A stretch of 64,000 nt of DNA from Methylophilus sp. TWE2 (GCF_001183865.1 NZ_CP012020.1:2227839-2291838); one strand, 5' to 3'; positions 36,060 to 46,396 are shown, counted from the first letter of the stretch. The notes: a model not told the origin generated them from the sequence alone. Translations and numbers: made by a program.

Positions 36060-36197
36060 CTTCGCTATGATGCCCAGACAATGACCTACTGAACAGTCCC
36101 GCTTGTCTGACAAAAGTGTAGGCGGATTCTGTCAAATTCGGTAAGCGCTGTCAGTTATAATATCAACCATCTCGCCTTGAAAAATGGAGTAATGACA

Positions 36198-36392
36198 ATG
36201 AAATGGACCGATAGCCAGCGGATTGCTGAAGAACTTTATGATAAATTTCCCGACGTAGATCCCAAAACTATCCGTTTCACTGACCTGATGCAGTGGGTCA
36301 TAGAATTGGAAGACTTTGACGATGAGCCTTCCCGTTGCGGTGAAAAAATCCTCGAAGCCATACAGCTGGCCTGGATTGAAGAAGCGGAATAA
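36198..36392 (+). CDS. iscX: IscX iron-sulfur assembly protein
   Basis: 64 aa acidic protein. [42 protein letters not shown] and [13 protein letters not shown] cover the entire IscX (YfhJ) family. It binds IscS and Fe and modulates Fe-S assembly. Start 36198 has GGAG at 36186-36189 at normal distance; the in-frame ATG 36192 is too close. It is usually at the end of the isc operon, but here stands alone ahead of a phosphohexomutase whose ATG immediately follows its stop. Confidence 0.93.
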   Translation: MKWTDSQRIAEELYDKFPDVDPKTIRFTDLMQWVIELEDFDDEPSRCGEKILEAIQLAWIEEAE

Positions 36393-37796
36393 ATGCAGTT
36401 TCTGCCAGCGTCCATTTTCAAGGCTTATGATATCCGCGGCATTGTGGATGACACATTGACTGTGGAGATTGTCAAACAGATAGGTCTGGCACTGGGCTCG
36501 CTGGCAGAAGAGCGTGGCCAGCATCAAATCTGTGTCGGCTATGATGGCCGTTTGTCCAGCCCAACCCTGGCAGCCGCCCTTAGCGAAGGCATCCTGGAGG
36601 CCGGGATGGATGTAATTCATTTAGGCATGGTCACCACGCCCATGCTCTATTTCGCAACGCACTACCTGGCCCAGACCAGCAGTGGCGTCATGATTACCGG
36701 CAGCCATAATCCGCCTCAGTATAATGGCCTGAAAATGGTGATTTCTGGTGAAACCTTGAGCAGCGACGCCATTCAGGCCATCAAGCAACGCATTATCCAA
36801 CAACAGTTGGACCAACCAGATCAGTCGGGTTCTGAATCCCACTATGATATTCAACCGGCCTACCAAGAAGCCATCGTTTCCGACATCCAGCTTGCCAGGC
36901 CCATCCGGGTCGCCATTGATTGCGGGAACGGTGTCGCAGGGGCTTATGCACCTGCGTTATTTCAAGCATTAGGTTGTGAGGTTGACCTTTTGTTTTGTGA
37001 GGTGGATGGCCGTTTCCCTAACCACCATCCTGACCCGGTCGAAGCCAAGAACCTGCAAGATCTCATCCACTGTCTGCGCACAGGCGAGGCCGAAATCGGG
37101 CTGGCGTTTGATGGCGATGGTGACCGCCTGGGGGTGGTCACTAAAAGTGGACAGATCATTCGCAGCGACCGCCAACTGATGCTGTTTGTAGAAGACGTCC
37201 TGACACAGCAACCAGGCAGCCACGTGGTTTTCGATGTGAAATCCACGCGCCACTTATCAACCTACATACGCGAATACGGCGGCAAACCAGTGATCTGGAA
37301 AACCGGCCACTCACTCATGAAAGCCAAAATCAAGGAAACCGGTGCCGCCATTGGCGGTGAGCTCTCCGGACATTTGTTTTTCAATGATGCTAAAGAAGGT
37401 AAACCGCGCTGGTTTGGCTTTGATGACGGGCTTTATAGCGCAGCACGCTTGCTGGAAATTGTCAGCCGCAGCCCGAATGCCAGCGCCGTACTCGAAGCCC
37501 TGCCAGATAGTTTGAACACGCCAGAATTGCAAATTGCCATGCAGGAGGGCGAACCTCACGCGCTCATTGCAGCACTGCAACAATCTGCCCGTTTCCCGGA
37601 TGCCATTGAAGTCATCACCATTGATGGCTTACGTGTGGAATATGCAGATGGCTTTGGCTTGATCCGCGCATCCAACACCACGCCCGTCCTGACCTTAAGG
37701 TTTGAAGCAGATGACACCACGGCGTTAACACGCATTCAGCAAGCATTCAAACAAGTGCTTAGCAGTGCCAGACCAGACTTGAAAATTCCTTTTTAA
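36393..37796 (+). CDS. Phosphomannomutase/phosphoglucomutase (AlgC/ManB type)
   Basis: 467 aa alpha-D-phosphohexomutase. FKAYDIRGIVDDTL at the N-terminus, the phosphoserine loop GVMITGSHNPPQYNGLKMV, the Mg site AFDGDGDRLGVV, sugar-binding GGELSGHLFF and the phosphate loop IRASNTTPVLTLRFEA are all present. It interconverts hexose-1- and -6-phosphates for nucleotide-sugar and polysaccharide synthesis. The first codon abuts the iscX stop, and the aspartic protease gene follows 11 bases later. Confidence 0.93.
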   Translation: MQFLPASIFKAYDIRGIVDDTLTVEIVKQIGLALGSLAEERGQHQICVGYDGRLSSPTLAAALSEGILEAGMDVIHLGMVTTPMLYFATHYLAQTSSGVMITGSHNPPQYNGLKMVISGETLSSDAIQAIKQRIIQQQLDQPDQSGSESHYDIQPAYQEAIVSDIQLARPIRVAIDCGNGVAGAYAPALFQALGCEVDLLFCEVDGRFPNHHPDPVEAKNLQDLIHCLRTGEAEIGLAFDGDGDRLGVVTKSGQIIRSDRQLMLFVEDVLTQQPGSHVVFDVKSTRHLSTYIREYGGKPVIWKTGHSLMKAKIKETGAAIGGELSGHLFFNDAKEGKPRWFGFDDGLYSAARLLEIVSRSPNASAVLEALPDSLNTPELQIAMQEGEPHALIAALQQSARFPDAIEVITIDGLRVEYADGFGLIRASNTTPVLTLRFEADDTTALTRIQQAFKQVLSSARPDLKIPF

Positions 37797-37807
37797 GCCT
37801 CCATTGA

Positions 37808-38320
37808 ATGAGCATGCTTAAAGCAACTCATCAAAAATACTCGCGTGGGCGCGGCCTGCTTTTTACAATGATCTGGCTGGGCCTTGCCGCCCTGGTCTGG
37901 CTACTCATAGAACGTGTACAACATCCTAATACACTAGAGCAGATCGGGCAGCAGAAAGTCGTTAGCCTCAAGCGCGGCCCCGATGGTCACTACAGTGCCG
38001 AAGCCCTGATTAATGGAGAACGCGTACGTGTACTTGTGGATACCGGTGCCACTGGTGTCGCCATTTCTCAGCATGTCGCCAACCGTTTAGGGCTGGTCAG
38101 CCATGAGGCCATCAATACGCATACCGCCAATGGCACTGCTGTGTCGTATCTGGTACGGCTGAAAACCGTTCAACTTGGTGGTGTCGTAGCCCATGATGTC
38201 GCTGCGACAATTTCACCGGGGCTGGAAGGCGATGCGCTACTCGGCATGAGTTTTTTGGGCCGGATGGATGTCCGGTTACATCGGGGAGTGATGACGATTA
38301 GTGACGGAGAGACCAAGTAA
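37808..38320 (+). CDS. Retropepsin-like (clan AA) aspartic protease, TIGR02281 type
   Basis: 170 aa. An N-terminal membrane helix (GLLFTMIWLGLAALVWLLI) anchors a single retroviral-type aspartyl protease domain: active site VRVLVDTGATGVAISQHVANRLGL, flap-like NGTAVSYLVRLKTVQLGGV and the ending DALLGMSFLGRMDVRL. As in retroviral proteases it must dimerise, because only one DTG is present. It is probably periplasmic. Substrate unknown. Confidence 0.85.
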   Translation: MSMLKATHQKYSRGRGLLFTMIWLGLAALVWLLIERVQHPNTLEQIGQQKVVSLKRGPDGHYSAEALINGERVRVLVDTGATGVAISQHVANRLGLVSHEAINTHTANGTAVSYLVRLKTVQLGGVVAHDVAATISPGLEGDALLGMSFLGRMDVRLHRGVMTISDGETK

Positions 38321-38357
38321 CGAGTTGAGGTATTCAATCCGCCTGTGTAAAAGTCAT

Positions 38358-38735
38358 TCAGTAGTCATCCATGGCTTTTCGATATCCAAACTCCAGCACA
38401 AAATATTGGGGATTCAACCCTGCCAGCGGCTCTTTCAGTTTTGCTAACTCAGCTTCCTGGCCATGCACTTCAATTCGCACCAGTCTGGACACCTCACCCA
38501 TTTCATGCAAAATCGGACGCAGATTGTTAATATGCGCAATTAAGGCATCTGCATCTACAAAGCCTTCACGGCAATGTGCGAGGTCGCCATCAAAGCTGAA
38601 GCCGTAATACAAACAGCCTGGCTCGCGGGATGACCACTCAACGTATTTCTCGCAAATGGCGCGAAATACGGCGGCTTTACCGGGGTTAATTTGAAAGTAA
38701 GGAGAAACGGAACAGCAGGTGTCTTGAGTCGCCAT
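38358..38735 (-). CDS. ABM-domain (putative quinol monooxygenase-like) protein
   Basis: 125 aa. A ferredoxin-like ABM fold is suggested by VSPYFQINPGKAAVFRAICEKYVEWSSREPGCLYYGFS, then AHCREGFVDADALIAHINNL. The C-terminus (FVLEFGYRKAMDDY) is an extra segment. ATG 38735 is chosen; a GTG at 38780 would add 15 residues and overlap the M48 protease gene. Oxygenase activity in this family is not universal. Confidence 0.7.
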   Translation of the reverse strand: MATQDTCCSVSPYFQINPGKAAVFRAICEKYVEWSSREPGCLYYGFSFDGDLAHCREGFVDADALIAHINNLRPILHEMGEVSRLVRIEVHGQEAELAKLKEPLAGLNPQYFVLEFGYRKAMDDY

Positions 38736-38760
38736 GAGAGGTCTATTGGTATTGATAAAT

Positions 38761-40320
38761 TTAATTGGCCAGTTCGGCACCCTCTACCACCACACGGAAA
38801 AACTGCAATGCGGCCTGATCCTGAATGCGGATGCCAGTGGCGACTGAGCCACGCTTGCCCGGCGCAATCCCGCCAGTAATCAGCATGGGACGTGTCTGGT
38901 TGACCAGACGGCCACGGCTATCATATTGCAGCATACGCACTTGAACGCGACCTACAGGCACACTGCTGTTATTTTGCACTGCGGCATAAACCATACCGCT
39001 GTCGTCTGCCAATGGGCCAGAGGGCAAATAACGTGCGGGATTACGTGGCAAGTCGATACGCATGGCGCGAGCCGCAGCTTCCTTACCAATTTCAGAGCCG
39101 GAACTGGCGGCCAACTGGTAATGTTGCAACGCCAGTGAAGTTTCACCGCGGCCTTCGGCAATCTGGCCAAGCAAAGCATAGCCTGGCGCCGTTGGCAGCA
39201 AGGCGTTGGCTTTCTTTAAAAACGGTTCAGCCTGTTCTTTTTTGCCGTCATTAAACAAGGCAATCCCGCTTTGCACATAAGGCTTGAAGTAATCTGGCTG
39301 CATTTGGATCGCCTTGTCATAAAACGCTAAGGCTTCAGTGGTGTTTTTCTTGGTTAAAGCAATATCACCTAATAGTTCCTGGAAGCGTGCCTCACGCGGC
39401 TCAATGCTGATGGCTTTTTTAGCCAATGTCTTGGCCTTTTCAGTATCGCCTTTTTGTAGCGCTTCCTTGCCTTCATCATAGGCTTTATAGGCCTCGCGCG
39501 TGGCCATCAGTTTGGCGACTTTTTGTGCATAGATCTCTTTACCCATCTCACCGCCAGCACCTAACTCGGCCAGCGTTTTTTCGTTGAGATCTACCCGCTC
39601 TTGCGAAGGTGGATGACTGGCAAACAAGCCGGACAGAAAGTCCTGTCGCTTGCCTTGACTCAGCCTGACAAAGGTCTCTTGCAGCGTCACAGCCGCAGTA
39701 AGGTCATAACCGGCCAGTTTCATATATTTCATGCCATAGTGATCCGCTTCAGACTCGGCATCACGGCCATACTTGCTGGTAATCAACTGACCGCCCAACT
39801 GCGCACCACCGACCACCAGATTGGCATAGTTAGAGTCACGTGTCGCCAGGCCAACTGCCAGCATCGCCCCCTGCATAAATATGCCGCGCTCCATGCCTTT
39901 GGCACCGTGACGGGCGGCAGCGTGCACAATTTCATGGCTTAGCACCGCGGCCAACTCGGCCTCGCTATGCAGCTCATATAACAAGCCGCGGTTAAATGCG
40001 ATTTTTCCACCAGGCATGGCCCAGGCATTGGGCACAGAGTCATTGAGCACCACAAACTCATATGGTAAATCGGGCCGGTCAGACACCGCTGCCAGCTTCT
40101 GGCCGACTTGTTGCACATAGCGGGTGAGTTCAGGGTCCAGCGTATAGTCACCGCCTTGCGACTGACGCGCCGGGCTGTAGTTTTGCTGGCCGATCTGCAC
40201 TTCCTTGTCTTGCGAGACAAACTGGAACTCACGCTCCTTGGTCACCGGATTGATACCACAGGCCAACAACCCTGCGGACAGTAGCACCGGGCAAAGAATT
40301 GTTTTTTTGATCATCGTCAT
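38761..40320 (-). CDS. M48-family lipoprotein metalloprotease with TPR tail
   Basis: 519 aa. A signal peptide ends in a lipobox (LLSAGLLAC-GIN). The M48 domain contains the zinc site AAVLSHEIVHAAARHGAKG (HExxH) and ESEADHYGMKYMKLAGYD (third ligand Glu). From about residue 270 several TPR helices follow (AKTLAKKAISIEPREARFQELLGDIAL, ALAFYDKAIQMQPDYFKPYVQSGIALF). The layout resembles BepA/LoiP-type periplasmic proteases of outer-membrane quality control, with a longer C-terminal domain ending VEGAELAN. The exact orthologue is uncertain. Confidence 0.87.
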   Translation of the reverse strand: MTMIKKTILCPVLLSAGLLACGINPVTKEREFQFVSQDKEVQIGQQNYSPARQSQGGDYTLDPELTRYVQQVGQKLAAVSDRPDLPYEFVVLNDSVPNAWAMPGGKIAFNRGLLYELHSEAELAAVLSHEIVHAAARHGAKGMERGIFMQGAMLAVGLATRDSNYANLVVGGAQLGGQLITSKYGRDAESEADHYGMKYMKLAGYDLTAAVTLQETFVRLSQGKRQDFLSGLFASHPPSQERVDLNEKTLAELGAGGEMGKEIYAQKVAKLMATREAYKAYDEGKEALQKGDTEKAKTLAKKAISIEPREARFQELLGDIALTKKNTTEALAFYDKAIQMQPDYFKPYVQSGIALFNDGKKEQAEPFLKKANALLPTAPGYALLGQIAEGRGETSLALQHYQLAASSGSEIGKEAAARAMRIDLPRNPARYLPSGPLADDSGMVYAAVQNNSSVPVGRVQVRMLQYDSRGRLVNQTRPMLITGGIAPGKRGSVATGIRIQDQAALQFFRVVVEGAELAN

Positions 40321-40349
40321 TCAGCCGTTTCCCCAGGCAGCCACGCTGA

Positions 40350-42092
<1,743 letters not shown>

Positions 42093-42113
42093 TTAATGGA
42101 TCAACAGTGAGGA

Positions 42114-42770
42114 TCAGTGACAACGGCTAAGGCCGTAGTAACTCACAGAGAGTGCAGCCACATGCACTGCCGGCAACAGCAAGGCGTTAAAGTGCCAATG
42201 CAGATATCCCCACGCACCCAGCACCCCGCCACAAATAAAGCCAGCTATCAGCAGGGTATACAGTAGCAGGCGCCGCCTATCTACCGCCTGTCCACGCAAA
42301 CGCAGGCCGAGCGCAATGCCAATATCGGTAAATAGCCCTGACACATGCGTGGTGCGCACCACCGCGCCGCTAAAGGTACTGGTCATGGCATTTTGCAGGC
42401 CGCAAGCGGCTGAGGCCAGCCACTGCCCACTTTGCCAGCCATGATTCAGCAACCAGACAGAGGCGGCCAATAAACCAGCCTCTAGCCATAACGCCACATG
42501 GTAGCGACGGCCAATTCTGAGTGCTTCATTTCCTATCAGCACACCGCTCAAGATGGCCCCCAGCACAAAAAACAGGATCACCCACAATAGATGCAACACT
42601 TGCCATGCATCCTGATTCACCAACTCAATGGAGAAATAAGTGGAGATGCCGGTCAGGTGCGATACTGCCTGATGGCGAAAGCCCAGTACGCCAACAGCAT
42701 TAATATAGCCAGCGTTCATGGCCAGTAAAAAACCGCCCCACTCCACCCAGCGGGGCAAGCGCTGCATCAT
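42114..42770 (-). CDS. DUF1275 (YoaK) family membrane protein
   Basis: 218 aa with six predicted membrane helices. AMNAGYINAVGVLGF, SHLTGISTYFSIEL, VLIGNEALRIGRRYH, ACGLQNAMTSTFSGAVVRTTHVSGLFTDIGIALG and LIAGFICGGVLGAW are the usual DUF1275 motifs. A transporter-like role has been suggested for the family; no substrate is known. It is divergent from pqqA across a 196-base spacer. Confidence 0.85.
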   Translation of the reverse strand: MMQRLPRWVEWGGFLLAMNAGYINAVGVLGFRHQAVSHLTGISTYFSIELVNQDAWQVLHLLWVILFFVLGAILSGVLIGNEALRIGRRYHVALWLEAGLLAASVWLLNHGWQSGQWLASAACGLQNAMTSTFSGAVVRTTHVSGLFTDIGIALGLRLRGQAVDRRRLLLYTLLIAGFICGGVLGAWGYLHWHFNALLLPAVHVAALSVSYYGLSRCH

Positions 42771-42842
42771 GTCACACCCTTATTGTTGTGATGATTCTTG
42801 ACTACCATTCTACGCTGCCGGCTAAGGACTTCAACTCAAACT

Positions 42843-42869
42843 ACGTAAAATCATGAGCCGTTTTTACGT
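42843..42869 (+). promoter_or_regulatory. Inverted repeat upstream of pqqA
   Basis: ACGTAAAA (42843-42850) and TTTTACGT (42862-42869) are perfect 8-base arms around an 11-base spacer, about 100 bases before pqqA copy 1. It could be an operator or a promoter-associated hairpin. Confidence 0.4.
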
Positions 42870-42919
42870 GATCGCCTCAGGGCACTTTTGAAACACATGC
42901 GTATAGTAGGAGTCATACA

Positions 42920-42940
42920 AGTACATCAGCACGATGTACT
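42920..42940 (+). promoter_or_regulatory. Leader hairpin before pqqA copy 1
   Basis: AGTACATC (42920-42927), loop AGCAC, GATGTACT (42933-42940): a perfect 8-bp stem ending 26 bases before the pqqA ATG. It probably lies in the 5' leader and may protect or regulate this short mRNA. Confidence 0.5.
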
Positions 42941-42966
42941 ACTTAACAACCAAAAGGAGACTTACC

Positions 42967-43038
42967 ATGTGGACTAAACCAGCTGCTACTGAAATGCGTT
43001 TTGGCTTTGAAGTGACTATGTACGTCATGAACAAATAA
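42967..43038 (+). CDS. pqqA: PQQ precursor peptide PqqA, copy 1
   Basis: 23-residue peptide ([13 protein letters not shown] then [10 protein letters not shown]). The Glu and Tyr in E-V-T-M-Y are the two residues that are cross-linked and excised to form pyrroloquinoline quinone, the cofactor of methanol dehydrogenase. AAGGAGA precedes the ATG, and a rho-independent terminator follows directly, so it is a monocistronic transcript. pqqB, C, D and E are not in the window. A second gene at 44848-44919 encodes exactly the same peptide. Confidence 0.95.
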   Translation: MWTKPAATEMRFGFEVTMYVMNK

Positions 43039-43060
43039 TCGGCCAACGCTGATTAAGAAA

Positions 43061-43084
43061 ACCCGCCGAGAGGCGGGTTTTTTA
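43061..43084 (+). terminator. Terminator of pqqA copy 1
   Basis: ACCCGCC (43061-43067) and GGCGGGT (43072-43078) pair with a 4-base loop and are followed by a T run. It ends the pqqA transcript 20 bases after the stop codon. Confidence 0.88.
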
Positions 43085-43102
43085 TTGCCGGTTATTTGCA
43101 GG

Positions 43103-43918
43103 TCAGGCCAGCTGTGACCAAAACAGGTTGAGGCTGACGGCAATCAGGAAAATAGCAAAAATGCGTTTTAATACCTTCACCGGTAAACGCTTGGTCAATG
43201 CCACGCCGGCCGGGGCAAACAATACACTCAGCGGCGTAATCAGCATCACGGCTGGCAAATAGATCAGCCCAAAGGTGTCGGGCGCATGCGTAGCTTGACG
43301 GATGGCATCTTGCAAATAACTTACCGTACTCGCCAACGCGATGGGAAAACCTAAGACTGCAGAAGTACCAATTGCCTGTTTGACCGACACATTCCGCATG
43401 GCTAGATAAGGTACCGTCAAGGTGCCACCGCCAATCGACACCAGCGCAGAAATCACACCAATCAACAGGGATACCAGGCTTATTTCAATCTTGCCCGGTA
43501 CTTTATGCTGGATAGGTTTGCGGTCGCGGAATAATTGAGTCGCTGCAAAAAAAGTAAACACGGCAAAAAACAGCGTCAAATAAAAAGCATCCAGATGAAT
43601 CGCCACCAATGTTGCAATCAGTGAGCCCAAAAACGCCATGGGCACCATGGCCCAGACATATGGCCAAACGATATTCTGGTTTTTATGATGCGCTAAAATA
43701 CTCGACAGTGAAGTAAACACAATACAGGCCATTGAAGTGGCCAGCGCCATATGAAAAGCCACATCAGCTGAAAATCCTTTAGCAACCAATATGGCATGCA
43801 GCATGGGCACCAATACAATCCCGCCTCCGATCCCCAGCAAACCGGACAGCACGCCAACAAGCATCCCTATCAGGCAAAACAACGCATATTGCTCAAAAAA
43901 TAGTGACATCCAGTTCAT
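43103..43918 (-). CDS. TSUP-family (TauE/SafE) membrane transporter
   Basis: 271 aa with about eight membrane helices in two inverted halves. Signature stretches are GMLVGVLSGLLGIGGGIVLVPML near the start and LLIGVISALVSIGGGTLTVPYL in the second half, each with the family's G-x-G-G-G motif. TSUP proteins export sulfite, sulfoacetate or other small organic sulfur anions; the substrate is not predictable. The gene lies between the pqqA terminator and copy C of the dispersed repeat. Confidence 0.85.
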   Translation of the reverse strand: MNWMSLFFEQYALFCLIGMLVGVLSGLLGIGGGIVLVPMLHAILVAKGFSADVAFHMALATSMACIVFTSLSSILAHHKNQNIVWPYVWAMVPMAFLGSLIATLVAIHLDAFYLTLFFAVFTFFAATQLFRDRKPIQHKVPGKIEISLVSLLIGVISALVSIGGGTLTVPYLAMRNVSVKQAIGTSAVLGFPIALASTVSYLQDAIRQATHAPDTFGLIYLPAVMLITPLSVLFAPAGVALTKRLPVKVLKRIFAIFLIAVSLNLFWSQLA

Positions 43919-44012
43919 CGTCAGTCAATGATTCAAAGCGCAACAGTATAACGGTTAGCCTGAATGCTGGTTAGAAAAACACATGCAGCAACCGACCTCC
44001 CCTTGGAAACAA

Positions 44013-44077
44013 GGGCACCTCCAAAAATTCAAATTGCGCCTTGTCCGGCTGAGCAATGTGCATTTTTAGAGACGCCC
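44013..44077 (+). repeat. Dispersed intergenic repeat, copy C (short form)
   Basis: 65 bases bounded by imperfect inverted repeats: GGGCACCTCCAAAAATTCAA at the left and, in reverse complement, GGGCGTCTCTAAAAATGCAC at the right (19 of 24 paired positions match when extended). The centre CGCCTTGTCCGGCTGAG matches the core of copies A and B. It can fold as one long hairpin. It lies between the TSUP gene and umuD. Confidence 0.7.
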
Positions 44078-44124
44078 ATAAAAGTTTAATTTTAAGTAAA
44101 TACCAACATAATGACTTATGCACG

Positions 44125-44151
44125 ATTGATTATTTGTTACAATTAATCAAT
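44125..44151 (+). promoter_or_regulatory. 27-base operator-like palindrome overlapping the umuD start
   Basis: ATTGATTA and TAATCAAT are the outer arms and TTGT-T-ACAA the centre. Over 27 bases only one arm position fails to pair (12 of 13). It ends on the T of the umuD ATG, so a bound protein would block translation start and promoter clearance. It does not look like the CTGT-N8-ACAG LexA box. Confidence 0.6.
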
Positions 44152-44776
44152 GAGCGATGAGACTAAAAAGATAAAAGGCGGTAAACGGCCAGGTGCTGGG
44201 CGCAAGCCGGGCTCTACCACCAGCCTGGAAAAGACTATTGTTGTGCGTATTCCGGTGAGCCAGAAACCGGTGGTCAGCGATCTCATGGCAGCTTACGCCA
44301 AAAAGCGACAAGCCAGTCAGTTAAAGCAAAACCTGGATCAAGTGTCTAACTTCGCTCTGCCTGCAGCAGATCTGCAAGAAGTCAGTGTGCCGATGTTCCA
44401 ATCCAAAGTGCCGGCAGGTTTTCCATCACCAGCAGATGACCATATCGAAGACCGTCTGGACCCGAATGCCTACTTGATTGATCAGGTGGATACCACTTTT
44501 TTTGTCACGATCCAGGGGGAGTCCATGATTGAAGCTGGTTTGATACCAGGAGACAAAGCGGTCGTGGATAGAGGCAAGCAAGCTGTTGTAGGTGATATTG
44601 TACTTGCCATGATAGATGGCGAATTCACCATCAAAATCTTGGCAAAACAAAAAAATGGCAACCCTAAGCTGTTACCCGCCAATGCATCTGGCAAATACAG
44701 CCCTATCCTGATCGAGCCGCCCATGCAGTTTGAAGTGTGGGGCGTGGTGACTGGTTCGTTCAGGCGGTTCAGGTAG
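44150..44776 (+). CDS. umuD: UmuD-like S24 autoprotease with an N-terminal basic domain
   Basis: 208 aa, longer than E. coli UmuD (139). The C-terminal part is UmuD/LexA-type: self-cleavage site PAGFPSP (Ala-Gly), catalytic Ser in TIQGESMIEAGLIPGD and Lys in DGEFTIKILAK. The extra N-terminal about 90 residues begin with a GGKRPGAGRKPGS motif and a stretch KTIVVRIPVSQKPVVSDLMAAY that resembles a ribbon-helix-helix strand and helix. It may bind DNA, perhaps the palindrome over its own start. It belongs to the umuC operon downstream, interrupted by an antisense pqqA. Confidence 0.82.
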   Translation: MSDETKKIKGGKRPGAGRKPGSTTSLEKTIVVRIPVSQKPVVSDLMAAYAKKRQASQLKQNLDQVSNFALPAADLQEVSVPMFQSKVPAGFPSPADDHIEDRLDPNAYLIDQVDTTFFVTIQGESMIEAGLIPGDKAVVDRGKQAVVGDIVLAMIDGEFTIKILAKQKNGNPKLLPANASGKYSPILIEPPMQFEVWGVVTGSFRRFR

Positions 44777-44796
44777 ACAATCATGGCGCTGATGGC

Positions 44797-44832
44797 AATA
44801 AAAAACCCGGCATGGATTCATACCGGGTTTCT
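44797..44832 (-). terminator. Terminator of pqqA copy 2
   Basis: Read leftward, AAACCCGGTATG and CATGCCGGGTTTTTT form a long stem with a short loop, ending in a T run. It closes the pqqA copy-2 transcript about 15 bases after its stop codon and lies just after the umuD stop. Confidence 0.85.
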
Positions 44833-44847
44833 GGGTACTCAGATGAA

Positions 44848-44919
44848 TTATTTGTTCATCACGTACATGGTTACTTCAAAGCCGAAACGCATTTCGGTAG
44901 CAGCTGGTTTAGTCCACAT
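44848..44919 (-). CDS. pqqA: PQQ precursor peptide PqqA, copy 2 (antisense between umuD and umuC)
   Basis: The 23-residue product is identical to copy 1 (42967-43038), although the DNA differs at several synonymous positions (for example ACC/ACT, TTC/TTT, GTA/GTG), so the copy is old or under selection. AAAAGGAG precedes the ATG and a strong terminator follows, so it is a complete minimal gene. It lies on the strand opposite to umuD and umuC in the space between them. The duplicate would raise precursor supply for PQQ or allow different regulation. Confidence 0.93.
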   Translation of the reverse strand: MWTKPAATEMRFGFEVTMYVMNK

Positions 44920-45042
44920 AATGATCTCCTTTTTTATTTCCCGAACCGACCCCATGTCTGGTTCGTGTGAATGTATTATCGGCTTGGTCAGTCAGAATCA
45001 TGCTATTGCGGATCATGAACGGACTTTAGGGAATTTCATGAA

Positions 45043-46368
45043 ATGGGCCTCATAAAAATGAATGAGACCCCATTGAGAGAGCAGACCCTCAGGGCCATCG
45101 CACTGGTAGATGTGAATAACTTCTACGTCAGTTGCGAGCGCGTGTTTAACCCAAAACTGCGCAATCGCCCCGTGGTGGTGTTAAGCAACAATGATGGCTG
45201 CATCATCTCCCGCAGTGCAGAAGCAAAAGCCCTGGGCATCCCCATGGGTGCACCCTGGTTCAAGGTCCGCAAGTTTGCCGAACAGGAAGGCGTCGTTGCG
45301 TACTCATCCAACTATCCGCTATATGCCGACATGAGTAACCGCGTCATGTCTGTTTTGCGGCAATTCAGCCCGGCGCAAGAAATTTATTCCATTGATGAAT
45401 CATTTCTTGATTTCACCGCATTTGCGACGCGGGACCTGACGCTGTATGCCCAGCAACTCAGGCAAAAAGTACTCCAATCGACCGGCCTGCCGGTATGCGT
45501 GGGCATCGCCAGCAGCAAAACGCTGGCGAAACTGGCTAACCATCTTGCCAAACAAAATTCAGCACTTGAAAGTGTCTGCAATTTTAATCGCATGAGTTTG
45601 ACCGCCATTGATGCCGCCTTACGTGACATTGATGTCAGCCATGTGTGGGGCATAGGCCGGCATTTAAGCGAACACATGCATGACGCAGGCATACACACCG
45701 CCTATGACCTCAAGCTAAGCAATGCTGTAGCCATGCGACAAAAGTTTAACGTGATCATGGAGAAAACGGTACGCGAACTGAATGGTAACGCTTGCCTGAA
45801 ACTGGAACAGATACGAGGCCCCAAGCAGCAAATCTTGAGTACCCGCAGCTTTGGTCACCCTGTGCGAGACCTGCAAAGTCTGGAAGAAGCCGTCACGCTT
45901 TATACGACCCGTGCAGGGGAAAAACTGCGCCAACAAAAATTATATGCAGGCAGTATTTATGTCTATATCCGCACTAGCCCTTTCCGCGACCCCGGCCAAC
46001 AATACGACAACAGCCTGCTGTTACCCCTGCATGTCGCCACCAATAACACCTTGCAGCTGGTGCAGGCAGCACTCGTTGCACTAAGAAAGATTTATCGTCC
46101 GGGATACGACTATGCTAAGGCGGGAGTATCACTGGGTGAACTGGTGACTGCCGGGGCACAGCAACAGGATATGTTCCATGCTGCCACTGGCCGGGAAAAA
46201 TCGGAACGGTTGATGCATGTGCTGGACAGTATCAACCAGAAAATGGGCAGGGCCACGGTCAAACTAGCCAGCGAGGGATTGCAGGTCAGGCAAGACTGGC
46301 GCATGAAGCAGGAGCGTAAGAGTCCTGGCTATACGACGCGCTGGGAGGATTTATTAAAGGTAGATTAA
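45043..46368 (+). CDS. umuC: DNA polymerase V catalytic subunit UmuC
   Basis: Y-family translesion polymerase of 441 aa. Catalytic motifs are complete: [52 protein letters not shown] (active-site acids), and [19 protein letters not shown]. The C-terminal DUF4113-type part ends with [13 protein letters not shown] and [14 protein letters not shown]. The usual umuD-umuC order is kept, but the two are 266 bases apart with pqqA copy 2 between. ATG 45043 or 45058 may be the start. Confidence 0.94.
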   Translation: MGLIKMNETPLREQTLRAIALVDVNNFYVSCERVFNPKLRNRPVVVLSNNDGCIISRSAEAKALGIPMGAPWFKVRKFAEQEGVVAYSSNYPLYADMSNRVMSVLRQFSPAQEIYSIDESFLDFTAFATRDLTLYAQQLRQKVLQSTGLPVCVGIASSKTLAKLANHLAKQNSALESVCNFNRMSLTAIDAALRDIDVSHVWGIGRHLSEHMHDAGIHTAYDLKLSNAVAMRQKFNVIMEKTVRELNGNACLKLEQIRGPKQQILSTRSFGHPVRDLQSLEEAVTLYTTRAGEKLRQQKLYAGSIYVYIRTSPFRDPGQQYDNSLLLPLHVATNNTLQLVQAALVALRKIYRPGYDYAKAGVSLGELVTAGAQQQDMFHAATGREKSERLMHVLDSINQKMGRATVKLASEGLQVRQDWRMKQERKSPGYTTRWEDLLKVD

Positions 46369-46396
46369 TTGCAGATGAGGAATAAATCGCGGCCGG

